A stretch of 46,555 nucleotides of DNA from Pararhizobium polonicum (GCF_001687365.1 NZ_LGLV01000024.1:1-46555); one strand, 5' to 3'; shown: positions 25,536 through 34,416, counted from the stretch's first letter. Notes: generated by a model from the letters alone, not told the origin. Numbers and translations are program-made.

Positions 25536-26584
25536 GCCTTGCCATGGCCCAACCGGTCGTCATCGGCCAGAGGTGGTGGGCGCGTCTGGCGCTCGTCGCC
25601 TCGGCCTTTGCCGTGCTCGGTTTCATGATCAGTCTCGCCGTTTCGATCGGCGAGATTTCCATTCCGCTTGAAACGACAGCAAAGGCTGTCTCCAACCGCC
25701 TGTTCGGCACGGCCTTCGAATTGAGCCGCATCCATCAGGGCATCGTCTGGGATTACCGTCTCAGCCGGGCGCTGCTGGCGGCCAGCGCGGGTGCTGCCCT
25801 GGCGCTGTGCGGCGCAATCCTGCAGGCGCTGCTGCGCAACCCGCTTGCCGAACCCTATGTGCTCGGCATTTCCGCCGGTGCCTCGACGGGAGCGGTCGCG
25901 GTGATGATCCTGGGCTTTGGCTATGGCGTGCTGACGCTGTCGACCGGCGCCTTCATTGGCGCCGTCGTCGCCTTCGTTCTGGTCTCGGCGCTGGCGGCCG
26001 GCGCGGGGGGAGGGGCTGACCGGATCATTCTGGCGGGCGTCGCGGGCTCGCAGCTTTTCAATGCCCTGACCTCCTACATCGTCACCACATCCGCGAATGC
26101 CGAGCAGGCGCGTGGCGTGATGTTCTGGCTGCTCGGGAGCCTTTCGGGCGTGCGCTGGCCGGATGTCTATCTGGCCGCGCCCGTGGCGTTCATCGGCTTT
26201 GCGGTGGCGATGTTCCATGCCCGTGCGCTCGATGCCTTCACCTTCGGGATCGATGCCGCCGCGGCCCTCGGGATCGCGGTCAATCGGGTCCGCATCATCC
26301 TACTTGGCGCCACAGCACTGATGACGGCGGCGATGGTCAGCATTGTCGGTTCGATCGGCTTCGTCGGACTGGTCATTCCGCACGCGGCACGGTTTCTGGT
26401 CGGCCCCGCGCACGGCCGTTTGCTGCCGGCCACGGCCCTGATCGGGGCCATCTTCATGGTCGCCGCCGATATCGTCTCGCGCATCATCATCCCGCAGCAG
26501 ATCCTGCCGATCGGCGTGGTCACGGCCTTGTTCGGAGCGCCCGCCTTTGCGCTCATTCTCTACAAGGCAAGGAGGCCGGTGTGA
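25532..26584 (+). CDS. btuC: ABC permease of B12 uptake system
   Basis: A FecCD-family permease of about 350 residues with roughly ten membrane segments. Family motifs are DYRLSRALLAASAGAALALCGAILQALLRNPLAEPYVLGISAGAS and FVGLVIPHAARFLVGPAHGRLLP. The GTG start overlaps the btuF stop (GTGA). An ATG at 25544 four codons later is possible, and neither has a strong ribosome-binding site. It forms the pore of the importer with btuF and btuD. Confidence 0.9.
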   Translation: MSLAMAQPVVIGQRWWARLALVASAFAVLGFMISLAVSIGEISIPLETTAKAVSNRLFGTAFELSRIHQGIVWDYRLSRALLAASAGAALALCGAILQALLRNPLAEPYVLGISAGASTGAVAVMILGFGYGVLTLSTGAFIGAVVAFVLVSALAAGAGGGADRIILAGVAGSQLFNALTSYIVTTSANAEQARGVMFWLLGSLSGVRWPDVYLAAPVAFIGFAVAMFHARALDAFTFGIDAAAALGIAVNRVRIILLGATALMTAAMVSIVGSIGFVGLVIPHAARFLVGPAHGRLLPATALIGAIFMVAADIVSRIIIPQQILPIGVVTALFGAPAFALILYKARRPV

Positions 26585-27345
26585 GCATTTCCGTTCGTGA
26601 CGTGCATTGGTCGGCCGGTGGCCTGATGATCGTCGATGGCATCAGCATCGATGTCACGCCCGGCAGGACGCTGGGCCTGCTCGGGCCCAACGGCTCGGGA
26701 AAATCCAGCCTGCTGCGGCTCATTTGCCGTCTGCGAAACGTGAAAAGCGGCGTCATCGCCCTTGGAAATACCGATATTGCCGCAATGGCGCGTCTCGATA
26801 TCGCCCGCCGCGTCGCCTTCGTCGAGCAGCAGGCAACGACCGAGGCGCAGGTGACCGTGCTGGATGTCGTCCGGCTGGGCCGCACGCCGCATCGCGGCCC
26901 GCTATCGCCGTGGAGCGCTGCAGACGACATGGCGGTCAATGCTGCCCTACGCCATGTCGGCATGCCGGAACGCGCCGGCCAGCTGTGGCACACGCTGTCG
27001 GGCGGCGAACGCCAGCGCGTGCACATCGCCCGCGCGCTGGCGCAGACCCCCAGCGAGCTGCTGCTGGATGAGCCGACCAACCATCTCGATATCCAGCATC
27101 AGCTGGAAATCCTGGGCCTCGTCACACGCCTGCCGGTCACCAGCATCATCGCGCTGCACGATCTCAATCTCGCGGCGATGTTCTGCGACAATCTGGCGGT
27201 TCTGCACAAGGGCAAGGTCGTGGCCGCCGGAACGCCGGAAGAGGTGCTGACCGAAGACCTGATCGCCGACGTCTTCGGCGTCCGGGCCTATATCGAACGC
27301 TCGGCCCATCACGGGCGCCAGCATGTTCAATACCGGCTCGATTGA
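26581..27345 (+). CDS. btuD: ABC ATPase of B12 uptake system
   Basis: A 254-residue ATP-binding protein. Walker A is GPNGSGKSSLL at residues about 36-46. The signature is LSGGERQRVHIARAL near 140, followed by Walker B LLLDEPTNHLD and the His-loop ALHDLNLA. The gene starts with GTG overlapping the btuC stop by four bases. Together with btuF and btuC it forms a complete importer under riboswitch control. No terminator with a clear U-tract follows. Confidence 0.92.
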   Translation: MSISVRDVHWSAGGLMIVDGISIDVTPGRTLGLLGPNGSGKSSLLRLICRLRNVKSGVIALGNTDIAAMARLDIARRVAFVEQQATTEAQVTVLDVVRLGRTPHRGPLSPWSAADDMAVNAALRHVGMPERAGQLWHTLSGGERQRVHIARALAQTPSELLLDEPTNHLDIQHQLEILGLVTRLPVTSIIALHDLNLAAMFCDNLAVLHKGKVVAAGTPEEVLTEDLIADVFGVRAYIERSAHHGRQHVQYRLD

Positions 27346-27513
27346 GCCGTTGTCGGGTCCGACAGATTGGTTCCAAAGAGTGCGGTTTCGGCTTTGTAGC
27401 TGGGTGAGTGAGTGAACGAGATGTTCTGTCCAGCAGCGGTTATGCCCTACGGAAGGACGGAAAGTGTGTTGCGCATCTCAAAATACCGGGTTTGTTGCTT
27501 TCCGTAAGGCGCC

Positions 27514-27546
27514 GATCTGCAACACGACCTCATCATGTTGCAGATC
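27514..27546. terminator. Hairpin between convergent btuD and NAD-binding reductase genes
   Basis: GATCTGCAACA (27514-27524) and TGTTGCAGATC (27536-27546) form a perfect 11-base-pair stem with an 11-base loop. It lies between two genes pointing at each other, which suits a shared terminator. There is no clear T-tract on either side. The rest of 27346-27566 shows nothing recognisable. Confidence 0.4.
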
Positions 27547-27566
27547 GAAGTTAGGTCGCTGTTGCT

Positions 27567-28313
27567 TTATTGAAGCGGTGCGAACGAACGGTTCATCGCC
27601 ACGCGGTCCTCGTGGGTCGCGTCCGGCCCTAGCGTTGCCATCTTGCTCTTGAACACGGGCCACCTTGTGTGTGCTTCCCCCTCGACTGCGGCGTCGAGTG
27701 CCTTGCGCATGGTGGGGGCGTCGAAGTCGCAGCAATAACCCGGCGTCAAAGGCTGCTGCCGCCAGGATTCGGCAAGCGGTCCGCCATCGACCGGGTCGAA
27801 CCCGACCTCGTTTACGATTGCCATGGCGATCTTCTTCGCGTCGTCGTCGTCCCCTGCGACCGCCACGGCCAGACGGCCGGGTGTTCCCTCGGGCTGGCCC
27901 AGTTCGGCCAGGGAATAGGCGAGGATGTTGTTGAAGGCCTTGATGATGGGGCGACCAATCTGTCTGGAGACCCAGACGCTCTCGACCTCGCCCGCATCGA
28001 GGTCGGCGATCTGCGGATCGCGCAGGCCCGGATAGTAGTTGCTGGTATCGATGACCGGGACGTTGGCGGGCAGGTCCTTGAAGAGGTCCTTCGGCAGGTT
28101 TTCGATGGCGAGAAGCGGAATGGAAAGGATGACCGCGTCCGCGCCGGAGATCGCGCCCTTCGTGTCCGTCGCCGTGGCTCCGATCTCGTCGGCGAACAGT
28201 CTGACAGCGTCGGCTCCCTTCGAGTTCGCCACGCTGACCTCGTGTCCTGCCGATGCGAGCTTGCGTGCGAGAGTGCCGCCAATGTAGCCAATTCCGATGA
28301 TACCGATTTTCAT
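27567..28313 (-). CDS. NADPH-dependent F420-reductase-like oxidoreductase
   Basis: A 248-residue NAD(P)-binding protein related to the F420:NADP oxidoreductase/ProC-like group. The nucleotide motif is at the N-terminus (MKIGIIGIGYIGGTLARKLASAGHEV), followed by VANSKGADAV, which often favours NADPH. The core has GADAVILSIPLLAIENLP, VIDTSNYYPGLRD and IIKAFNNILAYSLAE. The start at 28313 puts the Rossmann strand first. It is divergent from a HxlR-type regulator with about 95 bases between, a frequent pairing in which the regulator responds to quinone or electrophile stress. The natural substrate is unknown. Confidence 0.85.
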   Translation of the reverse strand: MKIGIIGIGYIGGTLARKLASAGHEVSVANSKGADAVRLFADEIGATATDTKGAISGADAVILSIPLLAIENLPKDLFKDLPANVPVIDTSNYYPGLRDPQIADLDAGEVESVWVSRQIGRPIIKAFNNILAYSLAELGQPEGTPGRLAVAVAGDDDDAKKIAMAIVNEVGFDPVDGGPLAESWRQQPLTPGYCCDFDAPTMRKALDAAVEGEAHTRWPVFKSKMATLGPDATHEDRVAMNRSFAPLQ

Positions 28314-28382
28314 GCTGATGCTCCTGTTGTGCTGCCTACCAAGATAATGGATACTGTGACGACAACAAGAACAGACAGATAA

Positions 28383-28405
28383 GTGGGTTACCCACCAAAA
28401 GGTAA
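28383..28405. promoter_or_regulatory. Candidate HxlR operator
   Basis: GTGGGT-T-ACCCAC (28383-28395) is a perfect palindrome that overlaps a second inverted repeat, TTACC-N8-GGTAA (28388-28405). It ends two bases before the regulator start codon and lies in the shared intergenic region, as expected for autorepression by a HxlR protein. Confidence 0.5.
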
Positions 28406-28407
28406 GT

Positions 28408-28785
28408 ATGGCCCAGGAACGGGAGTGGAGGTGCGGAGACCCGCAACAGCAGCGCAAGTGGGCGGAAGCGACCACGGACGCGCTACGCGTCCTCGAAGGC
28501 AAATGGAAGATCGTCATCATCTGCCAACTGTTCGGAGCCAAGGAAGCGCTTCGCTTCTCCGAACTTGAACGGCGGTGTGAAGGGGTGAATCAGAAGATGC
28601 TCATCCAGCAACTGAAGGAGCTTGAGAAGGATGGGATCGTGACCCGTACCGTCTATCCCCAGGTGCCGCCGAAGGTGGAGTACGCGCTGACCGAGATGGG
28701 CAAGGCACTCGGGCCGTCGATGGCCGAGCTCATCGACTGGGCCTTCATGCGCAGGGAGCGGATGGCGGACGAACTCACACCATGA
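28408..28785 (+). CDS. HxlR-family transcriptional regulator
   Basis: A 125-residue winged-helix regulator. The HxlR core is seen as ALRVLEGKWKIVIICQLFG, RFSELERRCEGVNQKMLIQQLKELEKDGIVTR and the wing VPPKVEYALTEMGKAL. The cysteines Cys9, Cys40 and Cys59 could give redox sensing, as in related YodB/HypR proteins, but this is inference. It is divergent from the NAD-binding reductase gene, which is its likely target. Confidence 0.88.
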   Translation: MAQEREWRCGDPQQQRKWAEATTDALRVLEGKWKIVIICQLFGAKEALRFSELERRCEGVNQKMLIQQLKELEKDGIVTRTVYPQVPPKVEYALTEMGKALGPSMAELIDWAFMRRERMADELTP

Positions 28786-28792
28786 GCCGTCG

Positions 28793-28980
28793 CTAATTCT
28801 CGTCGAACCGAAGAGCCGTATTGCGCTGCAGGCTCGCTGGAGCCGCCTCGATTATCTCGTTGATAAGATCGACGTCGCCGACGAAAACGACGGTCTCTGT
28901 GCCGGGAGTATCGTGGTGTAGAGCATGTTGAATGCCGACCCTTGCGCCTTGTGAACCCGCGCTCCTGAAACCCGCGCAAC
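28793..28980 (-). pseudogene. Possible decayed coding remnant
   Basis: One minus-strand frame ending in TAG at 28793-28795 reads like protein for about 40 residues (segments ALHHDTPGTETVVFVGD and LINEIIEAAPASLQ). No good start codon or complete gene can be built from it. A different frame further upstream (29032 to about 28997) gives MEHKRGFAGVAF and then a stop. This looks like the eroded end of a gene broken before or during the insertion event next door. The protein family was not recognised. Confidence 0.3.
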
Positions 28981-29139
28981 TGTCCCAACGCCGATCTAAA
29001 AAGCAACACCAGCGAAACCACGTTTATGTTCCATAAGATAGATTATCTGATCTGGAACTGTAGAGGCTATTTAGTAATGCGACAGTTGGGCCAGTTAGAG
29101 TTTCACTCTCCCCGCGTTTGATAACGCGGAGACGAGCAG

Positions 29140-29205
29140 ATGGGACTGATTGCGATGAGCGAGCGCGATCTGTAGCGGAGTGAGATTTTGTCGAAGGTCA
29201 TTGAG
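29140..29205 (+). pseudogene. Insertion-sequence remnant (N-terminus of an ISNCY-type transposase)
   Basis: ATG at 29140 reads MGLIAMSERDL, then TAG, then RSEILSKVIE. This is the start expected for rhizobial ISNCY-family transposases (MSERDL...RIEVLSKV type), with an in-frame stop and loss of everything after about 22 codons. Upstream sequence from about 29075 (GCGACAGTTGGGCCAG) may be the IS left end. It stops 20 bases short of the LysR gene, so an IS was probably deleted here. The flanking 28981-29139 shows no gene. Confidence 0.55.
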
Positions 29206-29224
29206 CTGTCGGGCATCGGCGACG

Positions 29225-30163
29225 TCATCTCGTTCCCATGCCGCCTGCGGATGCAGGGCTTTCAAGTGCGACCCGTTGGATGTAGTTGCGGACCGGAGCG
29301 CTGGCGCTGTCGGCCCGCCACAGGAGCTTCATCTCCATGAGAGGCATCGGGTCGCTGACTTCGAGATAGACGACCCCCCTGAAATTCAAGGATTGCATGG
29401 GGGATGGAACGAACGCCACGCCGAGACCCGACGAGACATAGGTCATCAGGCTCATGATGTGGCTGGTCCTGTAAACATGCCGAGGCGACAATTCCGGGAA
29501 AGATGTCATCACGCCGGCAATGTTCGAGCGGCCGTCGGGTTCGGCATAGACCGCAAGACTTTCCCCCGAAGCCTCCAAGACCTTGGCGGTCTTCTGGCCC
29601 GCCAGCCGATGGTTGTCCGCGACGGCCAACAGCCACGGCCACGCCCCCACTTTACTGGACATCACGCCCTTGGGTTCCTTGCCTGTAATCGCGGCATATC
29701 CGACATCGATCTCCTTGCTGAGAAGAGCGTCGGACACCTCGCTGCTGGGCATTTCCCTGAGCGTCACGTTGACGCCGGGCCATTCCGACCGGAAGCGCCT
29801 GACGGTGTCAGAAACCAGGCCGACAATAGCGGCGTTTGCCCCGTATCCCAGCCTGAGCGTCCCGGTCGTCCCGCGTGCGAAGTCCCTGACGGTGTCGATC
29901 GCCGACCCGACCTGGGCCAGCGCCGCGTAGCTCTCACGCAGGAACTCCCGTCCCGCCTCGGTCAGCTCGACACGCCGTTTCGTGCGCTCGAGCAGTTCGA
30001 TGCCGAACATCCTTTCCAGCGACTTGATCTGAGCGGTGAGCGCGGGCTGCACGATATTCAATCGCTGAGCGGCCCGCCCGAAATGGAGTTCCTCAGCGAC
30101 CGCGATGAAGTACCGGAAGTGCCGGAGTTCGATGCCGGGGATGCGCTGACTTGCTGTTTCCAA
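29225..30163 (-). CDS. LysR-family transcriptional regulator
   Basis: A 312-residue LysR regulator. The winged HTH is at residues about 12-70 (LRHFRYFIAVAEELHFGRAAQRLNIVQPALTAQIKSLERMFGIELLERTKR), followed by a periplasmic-binding-like effector domain. It is divergent from an EmrAB-type efflux pair with a 93-base gap, so it probably activates that pump in response to a small aromatic or acidic compound. Its 3' end faces the IS remnant. The last residues (ASAGGMGTR) may be altered by the nearby rearrangement. Confidence 0.9.
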   Translation of the reverse strand: METASQRIPGIELRHFRYFIAVAEELHFGRAAQRLNIVQPALTAQIKSLERMFGIELLERTKRRVELTEAGREFLRESYAALAQVGSAIDTVRDFARGTTGTLRLGYGANAAIVGLVSDTVRRFRSEWPGVNVTLREMPSSEVSDALLSKEIDVGYAAITGKEPKGVMSSKVGAWPWLLAVADNHRLAGQKTAKVLEASGESLAVYAEPDGRSNIAGVMTSFPELSPRHVYRTSHIMSLMTYVSSGLGVAFVPSPMQSLNFRGVVYLEVSDPMPLMEMKLLWRADSASAPVRNYIQRVALESPASAGGMGTR

Positions 30164-30256
30164 CTGTAATCACTCCAGATGATTAATGGTGATCGAGAAG
30201 CTATTGGAAATGATATCCCGAAATGTGCTTAGTGTCTTTGTAAAAAGGATAGAACC

Positions 30257-31378
30257 ATGCTCCAGCAGACTCCGCCGAAAGGGCCAGCGCTTGTCGGTGT
30301 CCAGCCCCACGAGGTTGCCGCCCCGAAACCCGCGCGCGATTTTACGAAACTTCTCATCCCGCTGTCCGTCGTTGCGGCAGTCTGCGTCCTTGTCGGCGTG
30401 AGCTCCCAGCGCTGGGACAGATGGACGGCCGGAGCCGACACCCAGACGACGGACAACGCCTATATCCGCGCCGAACTCAGCCGCCTGAGCGCGCGCGTGG
30501 CCGGGAACGTCAGCGCCATCAACGTCGGCGATTTCGACCACGTTAAGGCCGGAGACGTGCTGGTCGAGATCGATGCATCGGATTACCTGGCCAAACAGGC
30601 CCAGGCAAAAGCCGCCCTCGATTCCGCCCTCGCCCAGCTCGGCAACCTCGACAACCAGAAGACCCTGCAGAAGGCAGCCATCCGCCAGGCGGAAGCTCAA
30701 TCGGCCGTGGCGAAAGCCAATGCTGCATTGGCCGCGACAGAGGCCGAACGTCAGGTCACCTTGATGTCCAGCGGCGCCGGCACGCAGCAAAAGACCGAGC
30801 AGGCGCAGGCTGCGGTGCAATCCACGGCAGCCACGGCTCTGGCCGCCGAGGCGGCCGTGGCGTCCGCCAAGGCCCAGCTCGAATATGTCGAAGGCCAGAG
30901 CGACCAGCTTTCGGCAAATGTCGATGCGGCCAGAGCCGCGTTGAAGGCTGCCGACCTTTCCGTTTCCTATACCAAGATCACTGCGCCGTTCGACGGCGTG
31001 GTCAGCGAAAGGCAGGTCCATGTCGGAGACTATGTGACGGTCGGAACGAACTCCATCTCGATTGTCCCCCTGCCCAACGTCTACATGATCGCCAACTTCA
31101 AGGAGACCCAGCTTGCCCGCATGAAGGAAGGTCAGTTCGCAGACGTCACGGTGGATGCGCTCCCCGGCGAAGCCTTCAAGGGGCATATCAGCCGCCTTTC
31201 ACCCGCGTCTGGGTCGCAGTTTGCCCTGCTCCCCGCCGACAACGCCACGGGCAATTTCACCAAGGTCGTCCAGCGCGTTCCCGTCAGGATCGACTTCGAG
31301 GCCTCGCCGTCGCTTGAGCGCCTGCGTTCGGGCATGTCGGCGGTCGTCTCGGTTTCGGTCGCGTCGGAAGGACGCTGA
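30257..31378 (+). CDS. HlyD/EmrA-type membrane fusion protein
   Basis: A 373-residue periplasmic adaptor. One N-terminal membrane anchor lies at residues about 33-50 (LLIPLSVVAAVCVLVGV). The first half of the lipoyl-like domain follows (RVAGNVSAINVGDFDHVKAGDVLVEID), then a long alanine/glutamine-rich coiled coil (about 110-225), and the second lipoyl half with YTKITAPFDGVVSERQVHVGDYV. It would link the MFS pump encoded 4 bases downstream to an outer-membrane channel. No TolC-type gene is present here. Confidence 0.9.
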   Translation: MLQQTPPKGPALVGVQPHEVAAPKPARDFTKLLIPLSVVAAVCVLVGVSSQRWDRWTAGADTQTTDNAYIRAELSRLSARVAGNVSAINVGDFDHVKAGDVLVEIDASDYLAKQAQAKAALDSALAQLGNLDNQKTLQKAAIRQAEAQSAVAKANAALAATEAERQVTLMSSGAGTQQKTEQAQAAVQSTAATALAAEAAVASAKAQLEYVEGQSDQLSANVDAARAALKAADLSVSYTKITAPFDGVVSERQVHVGDYVTVGTNSISIVPLPNVYMIANFKETQLARMKEGQFADVTVDALPGEAFKGHISRLSPASGSQFALLPADNATGNFTKVVQRVPVRIDFEASPSLERLRSGMSAVVSVSVASEGR

Positions 31379-31382
31379 GCCG

Positions 31383-32960
31383 ATGGCCGAAATTCTGAGA
31401 CTGGCAATCCCGTTCCGCAGCACGGGACGGGAAACCCATCATCCGATCCTTGCCGTCTGCGCCGTGCTGCTCGGGCCGTTCATGGTCGGCTTCCATAGCC
31501 GGCTGTTCGGGATCGGTCTCGTCGACCTGCGCGGCGCATTCGGTCTCGGCGTCGACGAGGGAGCATGGCTGAGCACGCTGGCGACCGCCCCGCAGATCGT
31601 CTTTGCTCCGGCCGTGGCCTGGCTGGCGGCCGCATTCGGCATCCGGCGCGTCATGGTCGTGCCAGCCCTGATCTACGCCGTCGTCTCCCTGCTGATTCCG
31701 TTCACCCGCGACTTCACGGCCCTCGCCGTCCTCCATGTTCTCCATGGAACGCTCCTCGGGGTCTTCGTTCCTGCGACGCTGATGATCATCTTCCGTAATC
31801 TGCCCATGAAGTGGTGGGTGACGGCAATCGCGATCTACGCCTTCCGCGGAGCGTTCACCGTCAATTCGGGAACGGCGCTGCTGGACTTCTACGTGCAGCA
31901 CTTCGGCTGGCAGTATCTCTATTGGCAGGATGTCGTGCTGGCACCTCTGCTGGCCTTCCTCGCCTACAATGGCGCACCGCGCGAGAGCGTGAACATGGAC
32001 CTCGTCCAGCGCGCGGACTGGGGCGGCATGCTCCTTCTCGGCACAGGGCTCGCCTTTCTTTTCGTCGCGGTCGACCAGGGAAACCGGCTGGACTGGTTCG
32101 AAAACGGTGTTGTCGTTTCCGCACTCCTCGGCGGCCTCGTGCTGATCGCAGCGTTTTTCGTCAACGAGATGCTGGTCGAGCATCCCTGGGCCAGTCTCGG
32201 GGCGATCGGCGCACGAAACGTCGTCCTCCTGCTGTCGATCGCCATGCTCTACCTGATGAGCAGCATGTCGAACTCGGCGCTGGTGCCGAACTTTCTCACC
32301 ACGGTCGCCGGGCTGCGTCCCGAGCAGATCGGTGCCACTCTGGTGGCCTGGGTTTGCGTTCCGTTGATCCTGATGACGCCCATAGCCGTCTGGGCGATGC
32401 ACCGGACAGACGGACGATATCTGCTGTTCACCGGCCTCTGCTGTTTTGCGGGGGCGGCACTCATCGGCACTGGATTGTCGCCTGACTGGAACGGCGACAG
32501 CTTCCGGACGATGTGTGTCCTTCAGGGGGCTGGCCACATCCTGACCTTCCTGCCGATCATCATCCTGACGGTGGCCAACGGCGATCCCAAGAAGGCCATC
32601 GCCGTCGCGGCCTACATCCAGGTGATCAGGCTCCTCGGCACCCAGACGGCGCAGGCGTTGATGACCACCTATATCCGCAAGGGTGAGCAGTTCCACTCCT
32701 ATTTGACCGGCCTCAACCTCGAGCGTGGCTCCGAAGCATCGGTGGCGACACTTTCGGCCCTCGCCCACAAGATGGCAGGTGCAGGCCAGGCGGTATCCCA
32801 GAGCCGGGCGACGGCCCTGCTCGCGCAGCAGGTCCAGAAGCAGGCCAACGTGCTGTCGTTCATCGATGCCTTCTGGCTGACCTTCTTCTGCGCCCTCGGC
32901 GGTCTCGTCATCCTCGCCTTTGTCACCAAGGCGCCCAAAGGCCCCCTCTCCCCCGCCTGA
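31383..32960 (+). CDS. DHA2-family (EmrB-like) multidrug efflux transporter
   Basis: A 525-residue MFS protein with about fourteen hydrophobic segments, the DHA2 layout. Early segments are LLGPFMVGFHSRLFGIGLVDLRGAFG and WLSTLATAPQIVFAPAVAWLAAAFGIRRVM. A glutamine-rich periplasmic segment near the C-terminus (LLAQQVQKQANVLSFIDAFW) is typical of EmrB relatives. It starts 4 bases after the adaptor stop, so they form one operon. Substrate unknown. Confidence 0.9.
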   Translation: MAEILRLAIPFRSTGRETHHPILAVCAVLLGPFMVGFHSRLFGIGLVDLRGAFGLGVDEGAWLSTLATAPQIVFAPAVAWLAAAFGIRRVMVVPALIYAVVSLLIPFTRDFTALAVLHVLHGTLLGVFVPATLMIIFRNLPMKWWVTAIAIYAFRGAFTVNSGTALLDFYVQHFGWQYLYWQDVVLAPLLAFLAYNGAPRESVNMDLVQRADWGGMLLLGTGLAFLFVAVDQGNRLDWFENGVVVSALLGGLVLIAAFFVNEMLVEHPWASLGAIGARNVVLLLSIAMLYLMSSMSNSALVPNFLTTVAGLRPEQIGATLVAWVCVPLILMTPIAVWAMHRTDGRYLLFTGLCCFAGAALIGTGLSPDWNGDSFRTMCVLQGAGHILTFLPIIILTVANGDPKKAIAVAAYIQVIRLLGTQTAQALMTTYIRKGEQFHSYLTGLNLERGSEASVATLSALAHKMAGAGQAVSQSRATALLAQQVQKQANVLSFIDAFWLTFFCALGGLVILAFVTKAPKGPLSPA

Positions 32961-32995
32961 AATCGCCATTGCGGGTAGCATGATGAGATTGCGGG

Positions 32996-33026
32996 GCATA
33001 ATGGTTCGTGCTACGAACCATTATGC
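32996..33026. promoter_or_regulatory. Perfect 31-bp palindrome upstream of the MarR gene
   Basis: GCATAATGGTTCGT and its exact complement ACGAACCATTATGC flank a three-base centre GCT. Long perfect palindromes of this kind are typical operators of MarR-family repressors. It lies just before the MarR coding region and 35 bases after the pump operon. No T-tract follows, so it is a poor fit to a terminator. Confidence 0.7.
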
Positions 33027-33040
33027 CCGCGAGGATCGGC

Positions 33041-33526
33041 ATGAGGATCGACATGGAGCTGACGTCAGCAATCGTAAGGACGGCATTTCTTGTCGTTGAC
33101 CTTCATGCCTCAGCAGCACGGCGGCATGGAATGTCCGCGCAGCAGGCGCAGTTGCTGTGCGTCGTCGGCAGTTGCTTGCCCACAATGGGCGAAGCCGGTT
33201 CGCTCATGCGGATTGAGAAATCCAGCCTCAGCGGGCTGGTTCAACGTGCCGAGCTTGCCGGCCTCGTGGAGCGGGAACGGGACGGCGGGGACGGCCGCAC
33301 CCAGCGGCTGAAACTGACGGCACACGGAAACGTGTGCGCCAAAGCGTTCAAGGCGGCGGTCGTCCACGACCTCTGTCAAATCCTCGAGACCCTTTCCGAA
33401 GACGACAAGACCTCGCTTTCAACCATTCTCCCGCAAATCGTCGCCGCACGTGACACCCGCCAGTGGGCTGCCGCCCCACTCCCAGATGCCGGGCATGATG
33501 AAGCCGCGCTCGATCGAGCGGGCTGA
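33041..33526 (+). CDS. MarR-family transcriptional regulator
   Basis: A 161-residue winged-helix protein. Its core is MSAQQAQLLCVVGS, then RIEKSSLSGLVQRAELAGLVERE and the wing DGRTQRLKLTAHG. An ATG at 33041 is preceded by GAGGA, but 33053 is preceded by an almost identical GAGGATCG, so the exact start is uncertain. Longer versions would read into the palindrome. It probably represses itself, the FMN reductase 44 bases downstream and perhaps the pump upstream. MarR proteins commonly respond to phenolics or oxidants. Confidence 0.85.
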   Translation: MRIDMELTSAIVRTAFLVVDLHASAARRHGMSAQQAQLLCVVGSCLPTMGEAGSLMRIEKSSLSGLVQRAELAGLVERERDGGDGRTQRLKLTAHGNVCAKAFKAAVVHDLCQILETLSEDDKTSLSTILPQIVAARDTRQWAAAPLPDAGHDEAALDRAG

Positions 33527-33570
33527 AACGGAATTCCACCTCCCTTAGAAACCAACCCTTGGAGTAGCCT

Positions 33571-34182
33571 ATGACAAAGCTTAAAATCGCGGTGATCATC
33601 AGCAGCACGCGGGATACGAGGTTCGGCCCCATCCCGGCCCGGTGGATCGCCGATCTTGCAGGCAAGCGCGATGACATGGAGATCGAGGTTGTCGATCTGA
33701 AGTCCTTCGAACTGCCGTTCTTCAACGAAGCATCGTCAAATGCCTGGGGCCCGAGCAAGGATCCTGCGGCGGTGGCCTGGCAGAACAAGATCGGCGAATT
33801 CGATGGCTACATTATCGTCACGGCCGAGTACAACCGCGCCCTGACGGGAGCGATGAAGAATGCATTCGACCAGGCCTATGTGGAATGGAACAACAAGCCG
33901 ATCGCCTTCCTCGGCTACGGCGGATTGGGTGCTGCCCGGGCTGTCGACAATGGCCGTACCGTGGCGATCGAGCTGCAGATGGTGCCGATCCGCAACGGTG
34001 TTCATATCGGTGGCGGCGAGTATGTGAAGGTGGCCCACAAGCGTCAGCCGATCAGCGACATCGAGGAAGCCATCCTGCCGAGCGCCAAGGCCATGCTGGA
34101 TCAGCTCGCATGGTGGGGCTGGACGACCAAAGCCGGACGCGAGGGCCGCATTCCCGAACTGGCGGCGCCATCGAAAGGCTGA
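33571..34182 (+). CDS. NADPH-dependent FMN reductase-like protein
   Basis: A 203-residue flavodoxin-like oxidoreductase (NADPH-dependent FMN reductase family, as in azo- and quinone reductases). The N-terminal phosphate loop is VIISSTRDTRFGPIPARW, and the flavin-binding segment is VTAEYNRALTGAMKNAFDQAY, followed by FLGYGGLGAARAV. It probably reduces quinones or other electrophiles. It follows the MarR gene in the same direction, and a regulator-target pair is a reasonable inference. Confidence 0.88.
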   Translation: MTKLKIAVIISSTRDTRFGPIPARWIADLAGKRDDMEIEVVDLKSFELPFFNEASSNAWGPSKDPAAVAWQNKIGEFDGYIIVTAEYNRALTGAMKNAFDQAYVEWNNKPIAFLGYGGLGAARAVDNGRTVAIELQMVPIRNGVHIGGGEYVKVAHKRQPISDIEEAILPSAKAMLDQLAWWGWTTKAGREGRIPELAAPSKG

Positions 34183-34194
34183 TCTCCGTTTTCG

Positions 34195-34237
34195 GGGTCA
34201 GCGGTGATCGCGGTACAGCCTCGGTCACCGCTGACCC
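34195..34237. terminator. Long-stem hairpin after the FMN reductase gene
   Basis: GGGTCAGCGGTGA (34195-34207) and TCACCGCTGACCC (34225-34237) form a perfect 13-base-pair stem with a 17-base loop, 13 bases after the stop codon. There is no T-tract, so it may serve as a 3' stabilising stem or a factor-assisted terminator. The remaining sequence to the cupin gene is AT-richer and probably holds its promoter. Confidence 0.5.
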
Positions 34238-34416
34238 AGCCTCGCGACGAGGAACGATACCGTCGCCTCATGCTTTTCCGCTGATCGAAAGACAACGGCG
34301 GCCTTGAGTAGATACCCGCATCGTTTCATTTCTGAAACATAAGCACCTTATTTTTCCTGCCTTGAGGTCCTGTGTGCCAGATATACATTAATCAGTGAAA
34401 CAACGGGGTTAAATCC

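Noticed and set aside
31284..32999. 571-codon minus-strand open frame opposite the EmrB-like gene
   Set aside because: It is antisense to a clear 14-helix transporter gene, and its product is charged low-complexity sequence without motifs.
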